From contig NC_135567.1 in NCBI RefSeq assembly GCF_964340395.1, positions 16,767,806 to 16,825,305 of the forward strand: 57,500 nucleotides of DNA, written 5' to 3'. The notes under the pieces were generated by a model. The model ran no database searches and had not been told where the DNA came from. It saw only the letters and a program-made list of their open reading frames with translations. This stretch comes from Glandiceps talaboti. Lineage: Eukaryota > Hemichordata > Enteropneusta > Spengelidae. The position numbers were made by a program, and so were the translations under genes. This document shows, piece by piece, positions 1 to 11,989 of the stretch (position 1 is its first letter; each line of letters opens with the position of its first letter).

Positions 1-1794
1 TATATACAATCCGTAAGGTCATTACTTTCTAAAAGAAAAAAAAGCTTGCCCAAAGACATTGCAATCCAGACACAAACGGCAGTGACAAGGCTTGGACATA
101 CTATCTTCAGATTGGTAACTCTAACAAATTTGACCATCATGGCTTATTGTACATCACATGTACTCAGAAAATACATGAATCATGCACTGACATTTTATTC
201 CAGAAATAGTTTATCAAGTCATATTGTGTTGTCATTTTACAAACTAGAAATTATATTGCTGTCGATTGAGAGCATATTTAAGGCTGCTCACACCCAATTT
301 CTATGGATAATTGAAGAGTGGACTGTTCCACTGTAGAGAAATCATGAGGTTAAACCAAATGCAAATAAATTTAGGTGTCGTAGCTTTGTCAAATGAGGGT
401 GTGAGTGTTAGTACTGCCAAGTTGATGTTTATAAGTATTTATACAATCATTACACACATCTTGAACAGAAATGGAAAAACACTTCCAAAGGGTCAACTCT
501 GAATTAAAACTGCACTTTTTATTTTACATTCATAAGGTTGGCACATAAATACCCCCCCCCCCTCCCTGTCATTTAGGGAGGGAACTTAAAGCAGCCTGAC
601 AGTTATGCCCTCATTAATGGGTTCTAATCCAGACATAGGGAAAGTCATTATAGCACCCTCAATGCTATGCTTTAGTCCCAAAGAAGTAGAGCAATATAAA
701 ATAGCACCCTCAAGGGATTACAGTTTAACCCAGAAGTAGAGAATGATATTATTTAACCCTAAATCTGCAAAGTTAAGTAGTATTTCAGTATAGCGCCCTC
801 ACTGGCCATAGTGTCATATTGGATGGGGGAGAATTGAATACAACACCCTCCAAAAGCCTTGCAAAGACTATCAATTCGTACAAGGTGATCAATCTCAGGT
901 GATATACAATCCATGACAGTTAAGTAATGGGACAGAATAAGTAACTTTGCTTTGTAAATAATATTTTTGGTTATTTTTTTCTTTGAAATTTTTCTTTAAA
1001 GTAAATTTTGTGTCGAGAGGATCACGTATTGTGAAATTTTGTTTTGCCAAACAATGAAATTTGTAATTGATGCAATAGATGTAATATTGTTAGATTTTGG
1101 AATGAGAGTTTTTTTTGAATTTTAAAGCTAGTAAACAAAAAGAGAATTTTTCTAGTGGACACTGTGAACCTAAATGTTTTTGAATTTGAGGTACAAACTA
1201 CTGTATCTTTAGTTTTATCCCTCCACTGTCTGTCTTCTCAACCTTTTCAGAAAATGGTTTGTCAAAGTTGAATGATTGATGTCCTAATTGTAGGACAGTA
1301 CCATATAATTTATAGGGGTGGCAAGTCGGATGTATTGTTTGTTGATTTTGGGGACTTTTATTTTACCTAATTTTCACTTGCACAATCTAGCTGTCATGTG
1401 ACATCTGTTAGTTGTAAATTTGTGTTAAGTTTTAGTCCAATTTGTTTCTTTGTGTTTAGACAATCGCTGTTGACCAAAAAAGCCCCATAGGTTGGGACAA
1501 AAAAATCATTACTATGTATATTCAAATATAGTGATTTGTCATTCAGTTAATATTCCTTTAAGAAAGAAATCATGCAAAGGCTGAAATAATGTATAAATTT
1601 GGCTTTAAAAAACACTGAGAATTTCACATATGTCGTAGAAAATATGTCTACAAATATCACGTTGCTAGTGACAAGTTTGCAGTCGTTCAGCTCATTTGAC
1701 TTTTGTCGACAAAAGTCACAAGTCTGAATAGATGATGAATGTTGTGTTGAAAAAGCATCTAGAAAACAAACTCAAAAGTAAAGAGATTGTTGCA
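1..1794. other. No gene recognised
   Basis: AT-rich intergenic sequence. A poly-C run at 551-562 and several 'tagcaccctcaa' strings spaced over 650-860 are the only structure seen. Short open frames lack any family resemblance or splice context. Confidence 0.7.
1697..1718. repeat. Perfect 22-nt palindrome
   Basis: TGACTTTTGTC.GACAAAAGTCA centred on a GTCGAC (SalI-type) site, with no spacer. It could be a dimeric protein site or chance; nothing else supports a role. Confidence 0.6.
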
Positions 1795-2100
1795 ATTAGG
1801 GACCATTTTTGATTTCTGTGATCATTGGCCATTTTGGATTTCACTAATCGGTGGCCATCTTGAATTTCTCTAGTAAGAGGCCATTTTGGATTTCTCTAAT
1901 CATTGGCCATCTTGGATTTCTCTAATCAGTGGCCATCTTAGATTTCTGGAATTAGGGGAAATTATCAGTTGTCATTTTAGATTTGTCTTTACTCAGTGGC
2001 CATTTTGGATTTCTTTAATTAGTGATTGTTTTGGAGTTCCAATAATCAGTGGCCAGTTCAGATTTCTTTAATCAGTAGCCATTTTAGATTTCTGTAATAC
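1795..2100. repeat. Degenerate ~28-bp minisatellite
   Basis: About eleven imperfect units of 'ggccattttggatttctct' + 'aatcagt'. Units drift in length from 25 to 34 bp. The short open frame across it is a repeat artefact. Confidence 0.85.
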
Positions 2101-3065
2101 ACGTAAGTAGCCAATTTTTATAATTTGAATGGCTACTTTTCCATCCTAGGTAAAAGTTGATACTTCATTCACAGTGTGAACTTTGACCTGTTCCTCGCCA
2201 AATAGATGTGAACACGTACATTTTTTTTAGTGAATTTTGTAAATATGCCAAATTTAAAACAAAAATATAGTATAAAATAATTATTAGACATTATTTTTCA
2301 AAAGCACTCTAAAAGTGAAATGATACTCGGCAAAACATTTCAGAAAAATCAGAAATTTGTTCACTTAAATTTGGCGGGAAAATGAACTCTTTGATAGGAA
2401 TTGTCACAAATTTTAAACATGTAGTGTTCTATTTAAATGAAACTGTTTTGTTTCATATTTATTTAGATTTTTAGAAATGTTATTCTTTTATCTTGTAGTT
2501 TGATCATGTGTGTCAGTCTATGTACCTACCTACCTACAAAACAATGGAATATTCCGAAAAAAATGTGAACGAATGATGAAAATGTAATGTATGTGTGTGT
2601 TTGTTTGTTGGCAATTTCTTTTCACCAACTGCCTCCAAAATGTGCTGACAGTGTTGTATTTTGTGACAATAGGAATTGTCTATTTTAATAAAAATTCTAT
2701 TTATGCATAAACAATTAGTGTCGGTGGTGATTTTGAAGGTGAATAAGACCAAGGTCAACATGACATCAGGGACGAACAAATTTTGTGAACTGGTAGTCCA
2801 CGCAGCAGTACCTTAAAAAATCCAGTGGTCCTGCTGAAAGAATTAGTGGTCCCTGGTCCCGCTAATGTGAAACATTAAATCTTGCCTATGAATCTGTATA
2901 TTCAGACGACTTTTTAACATAGTTATTAACAATAAGGAATTGGTCCGACGGACCAGACAAGCCCAAAAAATTGCTAGTCCCGGACCCAGGACCAGTGGAT
3001 TTACTCACCCCTGGACATGTTATGATGATAATTAAATGAGAATGAGAACCTCAAGAAGCATCAAA

Positions 3066-3335
3066 TGGAGACTAATACCACAACAACATCAGCTGCTATA
3101 GGAATTAGTTATCAACAGACGTGAACAAAACTTACCTGGGGTTTAAATGAAAGCGAAAGTTTGTTCAACTTTGATATGAAATGGCTTCCCTGCAATGTGG
3201 TGCTTTCTTTCAACGTAACATAACAGGAATGGACACTTGAATAAATATCTTGTGCTTATTCAATGAAAAAGTGAGAATTTGTACTTGTTATTGGTTTTCC
3301 ACTGAAGATTATATTCTCCTGGAATGCATTTGCAA
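3066..3335 (+). repeat. Dispersed repeat, copy 1 of an inverted pair
   Basis: Reverse complement of 9580-9870, over about 270 bp (e.g. 'gaaatggcttccctgcaatg' here against 'cacgttgcagggtagccatt' there). Unknown element; borders not determined. Confidence 0.75.
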
Positions 3336-4197
3336 CATGCCAGTTAGTTACTGTAATCAATATATATTCAGAGCTTATACTGGGTCTCCGACCGCCCAAC
3401 CTTAATTCTAGTAGTACGCATCCAACTTGAAATCGTCTCCCTGACCATGGGCAGTCAGTCAGTCAGTCAGTCAGTCAGTCAGTCAGTAAGTAAGTTATGA
3501 ATTAATGTTCGATGATGAGTAGATGAAAAGTTTTGCTACCAAGTTCGCTTCGTAAAATAGCACGCAAGAGACAGACATTTCCAAACTTTACGATTTATAC
3601 GTCCCCTGGTGAAATTCTTCTATTAATTTTTAAGATAGGTGATCAATGGTTAGGCCTAAAAGAAAATCGTGTGGTTCCGATTTTTTATTTTATTTTAAAA
3701 TATTTTTCATGTGTGTGTGTCTAGTTCAGGTAGCTCCATATGGTCTCTGTGCTATTGGTTTCTTCTCATCAGATGTACAGCCATTACAGATCGGAAGAAC
3801 AGTTTTATACTGTCTAACGTCAGTTTCAGCATCCACTATATGTCGCGCGAGACTTCATAAATTTCGCGATTTCGTTATGTGCCATGCCTCATCGTGATGT
3901 TGAATACATGACCAGTACGTACGTCTACAATTGTGAATAATATAGTTCAGCCATTGTTTCTGTTGTCTGTGATAACATAAACTGTTTCAGGTATCAAAGG
4001 TGTTGTCTAGTACATTTATTGAATATTACTTTTGTAAAGCACACATAGTGACATACTCATAGTTGCGTCATTATTGGTGACTGCTGTCTGGATTATTTTG
4101 AACAATGTGGAGGTAAGGACGATGTATGGATAAAACTATTTTAGAACAACGAATCATTTCAGTTGACTTTCTGACTCTGACGTTTGGCTGTCTGTAA

Positions 4198-4198
<1 letters not shown>

Positions 4199-4291
<93 letters not shown>
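4199..4291. repeat. (CT)n dinucleotide tract, about 46 units, uninterrupted
   Basis: A polypurine-polypyrimidine mirror tract able to form H-DNA. It gives Leu-Ser and Arg-Glu shadow frames that are not genes. Confidence 0.98.
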
Positions 4292-4293
<2 letters not shown>

Positions 4294-6069
4294 GTCTTCA
4301 CCAAATAGACCATGTGTGCAAGTGTTACATTGTAACAATCTGTCAGTACCGAATACAACTACCTTTGTTACATCTTTCACATGTTTTCAATCACTCGTCC
4401 TCTAATTTTGTAGCAGTCATTGTTTCGAGCATCTTCATTTTGTAAGGACAGTTAAAAAATACTTCTGTATGAAAAAAATTACTCGTGGCACGTATAAAAC
4501 GAGAAGAAATCACAAGGATAAGACACCACTTTGATTGATAATAGCGCATTTACACATACTTAGGGGGGTCATGTTCCTGCTCGCTCGCCCAAGCTGTTGT
4601 AATGTGAAGTGACACTTACGCGGGCACTTACGGCAGATTTTGAGCCAGAAAATCACCGAATTTCTACTTTATGTGGGCATAATTTTGGTAATTTATGATT
4701 ATTTAATGTTAAGAGAGTAAGTTGATGCTCAGGACGGAGGATTTTGAGAAGCAGTTCATTTTTTTGGAGCAAGTGCAAATTGGCCTGTCGTCTGCAACTT
4801 GTTGCATGCTTCTATGCATGATATATACAACGGATGTGCCCATGCCTTGCACCACTCGACTTGCACTGTACAACTGGTGACTGGTTCCGATGGGATATTT
4901 CTAAATGAAGAAGCTGATTGGCATCGTCAAGTGACAAGTTGTGAACAGGTAAGGGGTTTTATTAAGTTCCCCAACCTTGACAAGTATTGAAAAGGAATAG
5001 TTGTTCTGTTACGGTACGGTATAATGTCTGATTCTTTCAAAACGCCAACGAATTCCAGTTCAATTTCTTCCGGGGGGGGGGGGGGGGGATACAATTTTTA
5101 ATAACCGACGGTATTCCAGCAAAACAAGAGTATTTCTACATTCTCTCTACATTTCATACAGTGATTTGTATTTTAAATTACACTCAAGACTCGAAATAAA
5201 CAATTTATTGGGTGTGTAAACTGTCAGTTCAGTGCACTTACGCTCAAATATTATAAGTTTAAAGTAAGTTGATGACAGATTAAGTAATGAATAATGAATT
5301 ATGTAATTTTCGTGACATTCATGCACATTTTTCAAAAGTTGTTTATATTTTCATTGATTTTAGAGAATTTCTTGCATTGTTACTGTTTTAGCAGTAAATT
5401 TGTTGTTAGGGAGCCTTCAGTAATTACAAGGGGGTAGGGCTAGAGGAATGGGGGGTCACTTTGTTTCAAATCTGTTCTCGGGGAGGGCCATATGAATGGT
5501 ATTTGGGGAGGGTCACATGTTACTTTGGCTAACAGTATTGTCTAACTTAGCATAATTTTGTGATTTTGGCTTCCAATCGTTGCCATTGGTTCTACACCCA
5601 ACTGCTGTAAAATCAGTTAGGATCCATCAGGCATTATGTTACTTTTAAAGGGCCTTATGTTTAGCATCCTTCTAACTATGGTAATGAACAGCCCAAATTT
5701 GCCTTAGGTTATGGCTGTATGCACACCATGCAAACTCCATGCAATATAGGCGGTAGGTACACATTTAGTGAGCACTCAAAAATTAATATTGTTTTGATTA
5801 TTTAAACTGTATTTTGCAAAGTTAATAGCTATGGATATGGTGTGCACAAAACATGTTTCACTTTTACTATAACATCCTTGTACAGTGTTTTATTTAAGGG
5901 CGGTAAGTAGGTAAAATCTACCGGGGTTCCCATATCATTTTACCGGGGTTCCCCACCTAAACTATGATACATTGCATGGGAAGCACTACCAGTTTTACCT
6001 CTTTCCCCCTTTCTGCTACCGGGGTTCCCAAACCTTAGCAAAAACACTGTTGTAACAATGGTAATGAAC
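4292..6069. other. No gene recognised
   Basis: A poly-G run (5071-5088) and a block 5905-6040 in which 'taccggggttccc' occurs three times, probably a decayed repeat. No exon supported. Confidence 0.65.
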
Positions 6070-6395
6070 AACAATAAGACTGCATATTGGGAACAAGTGA
6101 GTCAGCTGGTGGGATGGTGTGCTGATAATAACTTAGCACTGAATGTTGACAAGACCAAGGAAATCATTTTGTAGATTTTAGAAAACACAGTACGGATCAC
6201 ATTCCACTGTCGATTCACAGTAAACAGATTGAAATTGTTGAAATATTCAAATTTCATGCTACCATACACTTATTTCAGATAATCTGAAGTGGGGAAAACA
6301 TGTCGATAACATTATAAAGAAAGCCCAACAACGTCCTTTCTTTCTCCGTCACCTAAAGGGTTTCGGTGTCAGCAAAACTATCATGAATGAATTAG
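6070..6395 (+). mobile_element. Non-LTR retrotransposon reverse transcriptase relic (L2/CR1-type C-terminal RT)
   Basis: Conceptual translation over several frames gives WCADNNLALNVDKTKEII, PLSIHSKQIEIVEIFKFLG-like, NLKWGKHVDNIIKKAQQR and LFFLRHLKGFGV, the region after the catalytic YxDD box in L2/CR1-like elements ('W...N.L.LN..KTKE', 'FKFLG', 'KKAQQRL.FLR'). Broken by stops and frameshifts, so dead. No 5' part seen. Confidence 0.82.
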
Positions 6396-6804
6396 AATTG
6401 AAATGAGAGTATCATGTTTTCTATTCCAGGATTAAGGAAATCTCTGCACAGAGTGTGTATATTGTAAATGACAGTTGACTGACGTCACCAAGGTTTGGTG
6501 TATATAGTACATACATCAGTATCATCTTCAAAAGTACTTGTTGACTTCCTTTGAACTAGTAGAGTGAATTGTGTGCACTCTTTGACAATATCATTTTTGA
6601 CCTTTGACTGGAAATACTCTTGTTGCGGTATTCGGTTCATCGACATCAGTGAATAGGTCAGCAACCGTAAGTCTAACAGCATATATGCATCAAATTATAT
6701 TGTGTAGTACTTGTAATTTGCATTTTCTATGTTCAAAGTCAATACGTTGAGTTGAATATCCTGAATTAGACTGCAATATGTTGATGTTATAGATTGTCAA
6801 TACA

Positions 6805-6838
<34 letters not shown>

Positions 6839-9579
6839 CATGCGTGTTTGTGTTTATTTGAGGTCTTTGGAGTCGCTGCTGAAGTTATTGAATTTTGTTT
6901 TCAGAAGTGCATGCATTCAAGAATATGTTCGATGTTTGTACTTTGTGTCCACGAGTTTGAAATATAGTATTCTAAATTGAGGGTGGGCAAGGTTGTCCCC
7001 AGTACGATTTACAGAAAACATAAGTGTTGAATAATAACTTACAAATATAGAATTTCAATTTTACATTTATGATGAAAAATCACAATTTACGAATTATGAA
7101 GAAAGTAGACTGGAGTTTACGTTTTATAATTATAAGTGGAAATTGCGTGAAGGGCATTTTAATGCATCTACCACTCCTTGTAAAACTCATGACAACATAT
7201 TGATGATGAGATGAGCAGTCAGTGTCCGACCTCCTTACATTTTTAAAAAACTATTTTGAATGATTTCCTGTTGAATGCTTTTCGAGGTATAGACAAGGCT
7301 AAAAGGAGGAGGTAAAGCAATAGAATTAGGTGGGAACTATAATAACAAGGAAGGCAGAGTGACTGAGTGGGGGTGTCCCCTCCAACTTTAAAAAAAAATG
7401 AAATTTATGGACCAAAAGTATGCGCTCTGGTGCAATATTGATGTATCACTCATTACAAAATTAAATACATACTTCTGATCAAAAATAGAGAAATATGTGA
7501 ATGAATAACATATAATAGTAAATGAACAATGTATAATTGTGTATGCCATACCACTAAATATCAATACAGTGAACAGTACACGAATATATTTGGAACAGGT
7601 AACGTGGGGTACGGGGCGGTTTTGAAACGGTAAAAGGCACAGCTCGGTTTTAAAGCAAACTATATCAAGCTGTACAACATAAATTCGTGTACAATTAGGG
7701 AAATTTAAGTAGCAAATTATAGTCTAAGACCTTTGAAGCAACACGTAAACTATCACATTGTTTATCATTCATCCATCCATCCTCTTTTGCGGTATTAAAC
7801 TTTGTGAATCACATAACATTGCATGTTTACATTGAGCTGGCGAATATCACATGACATTAAATTAATCGTTGATATTTCGTGTACTTTCAATACTAATACC
7901 TCTAAATTCCCCAGTTCAAGAGGACCACACAGTCTTTCCTTTCAATCGACAAACTTTGACGGTGGTGGTTTGGACCCCCCCCAATAAAAAAAAACACAGA
8001 CAAAAAGACACTGGGTCCTGATATGATTGCTATTTTGCGGATATGTGACGGATCGCGTTTAGTGTTGCTTGTATATTGAAACCATTTAACATGATAGTAC
8101 AATTACGGTACAGTTGAACTTGTATATATTTTTCATTTACGTGTTAAAAAAGTGGTACTTTTACTGATTACAGTCAAAATAAATAGTTGATTATGCAGTA
8201 CACCAACCATTAGATTACGAATTTACACACTTTGTTGCAACATTTTACAAATAATGAACAATAAAATGGTCCGATTACGTAGAGATTACGAAAATACCCC
8301 TTGCTCACCCTCTAAATTGTCAGGTCAGGTCAGGTCAGGTTTGTTCAAGAGTCAAGTCGATAATCAAGTCAAAGAGTCAAGTAAAGTCAAGTGAAGGTAA
8401 GTAAAATCATATAATGTCAAGTCAAGTAAAAGTAAGTCAAGCTCAAGCTATGTCAAGTAAAGGTAAATCAAGGTCAAGCTCAAATAAAGGTAAGTAAGAT
8501 CACTGAGTAAAGATAAGTCAATTCAAATTGAGTTGAGTCGAATCAAGAGTTAAGTCATGAGTCAAATGACTTAATTCAGCATATATTGATAGCATTACTA
8601 GCTAGTAAATAACATTACTAGCTAGTTTGTACTTATTTCCAACTACATAAGTTTGAACTACAGTATTCTAAAATGTCATATCAAGTCAAGTTTAAACAAG
8701 TGACTGAAAAGATGCATGTAAATAATCCAAACCGCATGGATTCCAGGCCACAGCGATCTCGTTCTCTGAGATGTTTTTTCTCCAAAAACTAATAATCGAC
8801 ATTTTGAGGTTGCGAGTTTTAGTCTTCATGTTCAACTATAGTTGCATACAATATTAATTATTTTCTGACATGTAAAACGAATTGGTGCTAATATTGAAAT
8901 GTCATCTGCTAAAGCAGGCAAACCAAGAAATAACGAACCCATGTAACATCCAACACCATTGTCATGTGACTGTTCTCGTTCAATGAAAAGGTCGCAATGC
9001 ATAAATTAGGAAAACAGTTGTGGAAAGAATGTTTTCCCTGCCGTGCACCCTGAAATATAGGATAATCATACGTGTCTATGGCAATTTGACATATTTATCC
9101 ATAAAACTTATTTTGTAAGATTCTCCAAAGTTTTCAACTTAAAACCCATGGTGTAAAGTTGTGAAATAGACCATTCCCACATAGACAATCAGAAGTTTTG
9201 TGAATGTCATTAATAACCAATGACCTCATCAAGGTTGTGACTCCTCATCATAAACTACAGCCTCTTTTACGGCACCGTCCAAGACACATCGCAATAACTG
9301 GTTTGTGAGAATGTGATTCCGCTAGATTGGAAGATATGCAATTAATAAAATAGGCCGTATTAAAGGTATGTAATGGTAGGGCGCCCTCACACATCGGTCA
9401 ACGCCTTTAGGGGGGAGTGACACCAGATTTCCTACATTTAGGGTGAGGACGTCAGTTTGATTGCTCATCTTTATTTGCATACATTGGGATACTGATACAT
9501 CACATTAATAAATGAATGAATGGACACGAATGGGGAACAATAAATAGGAGATTTAATGAAATTCATCGAAAGGAAACCG
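6396..9579. other. No gene recognised
   Basis: Intergenic sequence with (TG)n at 6811-6833, the AAGTC repeat at 8318-8560 and GTAA-rich stretches. Nothing coding seen. Confidence 0.65.
8318..8560. repeat. Degenerate 'aagtc/aggtc' short tandem repeat
   Basis: (AGGTC)4 at 8320-8340 grading into irregular AAGTC/AAGTAA units over about 240 bp. Confidence 0.8.
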
Positions 9580-9870
9580 TTCATACATTGTTAGACTTTC
9601 CGAATGGAGAACACCACATTCCAGGAGAAAATAATCTTCAGTGGAAATCCAATTGTCACTTTTTCATTCAATATAATAAGCAAAAGATACAAGGGTCCAT
9701 ACCTGTTATGTTACATTGATGGAAAGCACCACGTTGCAGGGTAGCCATTTCATATCAAAGTTAAACAGACTTTCGCTTTCATTTAAACCTTTGGCAAACT
9801 TTGTTCACCTCTGTTAATAACTAATTCCAATGGCAGCTGATATTGTTGTGGTATTACTCTCTGTATGTTG
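9580..9870 (-). repeat. Dispersed repeat, copy 2 of the inverted pair
   Basis: Matches 3066-3335 in opposite orientation, including 'cattccaggagaaaataatc' and 'gttaataactaattcc'. A fragment of the same family ('gttcacctctcttaataaca') is seen at 48620-48650. Confidence 0.75.
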
Positions 9871-10089
9871 TGTCACTAAACCTTCAACAGTCTGATCTTT
9901 CCAAAGTGCTTGTTCTATTCATGAGGGCAGAGCCTGGTGAAGGGCGGGGGGCAAAAATTATTTATAAAGGGAGGAAAATTAAAAACTTGGGTTAATTAAT
10001 TGAAGCTAACGTCAAGTTTTTGGTTTTGGTTTTGATTTCTATGCAAATCAAGTTTGTGCTTTTTTTTTTTTTTCTTTTTTTTTCTTTCT

Positions 10090-10175
10090 TTTTTCTCAGT
10101 ATTGTAAAGCGCATTGAGGCTGTTGCGTAATGCGCTGATAAGAATTTATTATTATTATTATTATTATTATTAACA
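10090..10175 (+). mobile_element. SINE/LINE 3' tail with (ATT)n
   Basis: The segment 'attgtaaagcgcattgaggc' ... 'gcgctgataagaattt' followed by (ATT)9 is the common 3' end of retroposons ('TGTAAAGCGC.TTGAG..., GCGCTATATAA...ATTATT'). The 5' part is replaced by T-rich sequence (10058-10094). Confidence 0.65.
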
Positions 10176-10394
10176 CATTCTTTGCAATAGAGAGTATATG
10201 TGGTTTAATATATAGACAGTGGGTCATGATAGGTGAACTGCCATTTGGCTGGCAAGAATGCACTGCCTGACCTTTGACTTAAACAGCGCCCTCAACAATG
10301 TGCGTACTCAAAAAATGTTACCTTTGTTTTGCCTTTGTTTTGTGGTTGGCTCCTCAATCAAGAAGCATAGCATCATACCCAGATATAAGAATAT

Positions 10395-11989
10395 TTCTGA
10401 AGGCAGACAAATCTAGTTAAAAGTTTACAGTAGATTTTACACGACACACATCATTCACTTTACCGACACTCAGTTATTGTACATTGTAGAGAATCAAAAC
10501 ATGAAGAACAAAGGGCATTTCTATACAAAAAAATCACAAATATCAATCTTAAGATTAAAAATTAGAATTCAGCAATGCCAGCAAACTGATAGTGGGTGTA
10601 ATAAAGCATATAATTCATACATTTGACAGTTTTCATTCACATTATCTACATAGGACTAAAAGACACGACAGACATATTTCAAATGATTTATTTATTCCAA
10701 AGATAATTATGTTCAAAATTCAATAAATTGTGTAATATTAAGAAATTATCTTTACACTTCAGTTTTTCTTTGTATTTTTGTTAATCTGAGCTGCTACTAT
10801 ATGACAGTTGCCATAACTAGAAAATTGAATAAATTCCAATATTTAGTTGAGACATCAACATTTCAAAATTACATCATTAAAAAATTATCACACTACAATA
10901 TCTTCATCTATACCAGAATTTATGTTATCCCTTGGCACTTTTAAAATATTTGCCAACATTTAGTACATTTAGTGTATTTCAGATCAATATATTTTGTTAC
11001 TTATAATTTGTAAACTCTTTATGTTTTTAGTACTTTATGTTAATCAATCATACAATGAAAACAACTATATTTTTTATAAAATAATACAATACCATGGAAA
11101 CACTAAAATGAAAATAATATGACATTATGCTGAATATACAGAATATACATTTATATATGCACACACCTGAGTTGAAAATAAGTTAGTAAGTGTGTGTTTA
11201 CAAAGTTTGTGCTTGTTTTTATGAATATTAATGACTACCTATTTTATCTGTAGTGATAAATACATTAGTAGAGTTTTATTAAAATACACATTATTATCTT
11301 ATTAAAATTACATTTGAAAAATATTTCTAATCCCACTAATGTAAGGTGGTTAACATAAAATACAATACTATCAACTAATACAATATTACCTTAGTACAAT
11401 TATACCACCTATAGTTACAGTTCACTTATTTATGCATTCTGGGTAATATTATTGACTACTGAGATTTAAAATATATTTTTTGTTCAAGACAAAATGATAG
11501 TAATCTTTCTAGTTCCATTAATGTATGGTGATTAACATAAAATGCAATACTATCAATTAATATAATATTACCTTAGTACAATTATAAAACCTATAGTTAC
11601 AGTTCACTTATCAGTGCATTCTGGGTAATTGTATTGTCTAATCATAGTTTAGTATCAGTGCATTCTGGGTAATTGTATTGGCTACACATCGTTTAGTATC
11701 GTACTTCATGATATTCATACACAGTAAAAGTAAAATTATTGTTAGATTTCCACATTTACGTTAAACTATTTGAAACTCTTACAAGTTATACTGTTCAAAT
11801 TAGTTTCTTTTATTATCGTACATATGATAAATAATTCTCACATGTAACACATAGTAAAGTAGTCAATACAGTATTTTGTATTCAGGTTTAGGGCATCACT
11901 GTCTCTGGTTTCTTGTCTACAATGATGGATAATAGTCATTCAGGTTTGAATGTCATGATAAGCTGTATAGTTCAGTTTGTTGTGAATAT
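10395..11989. repeat. Segmental duplication, 3' flank of the TRIM pseudogene
   Basis: This AT-rich stretch aligns by eye with 40565-41135 and 43905-45371: shared strings include 'gacaaatctagttaaaag', 'gatagtgggtgtaataaa', 'catttgacagttttcattc', 'acctatagt.acagttcact' and 'gcattctgggtaat'. The duplicated block therefore spans the TRIM gene plus about 1.6 kb downstream. The minisatellite in the second copy is absent here. Two local 'gcattctgggtaat' tandem copies (11600-11680) were added later. No gene seen. Confidence 0.7.

Noticed and set aside
3646-3897. 83-residue frame with hydrophobic stretch at 3.65-3.9 kb
   Set aside because: No family resemblance, no splice context, no conservation with any other part of the window.
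4159-4405. Leu-Ser and Arg-Glu repeat frames
   Set aside because: Translation of the CT microsatellite.
8318-8560. CRISPR-like array
   Set aside because: Short irregular AAGTC units without fixed repeat and spacer lengths, in an animal genome.
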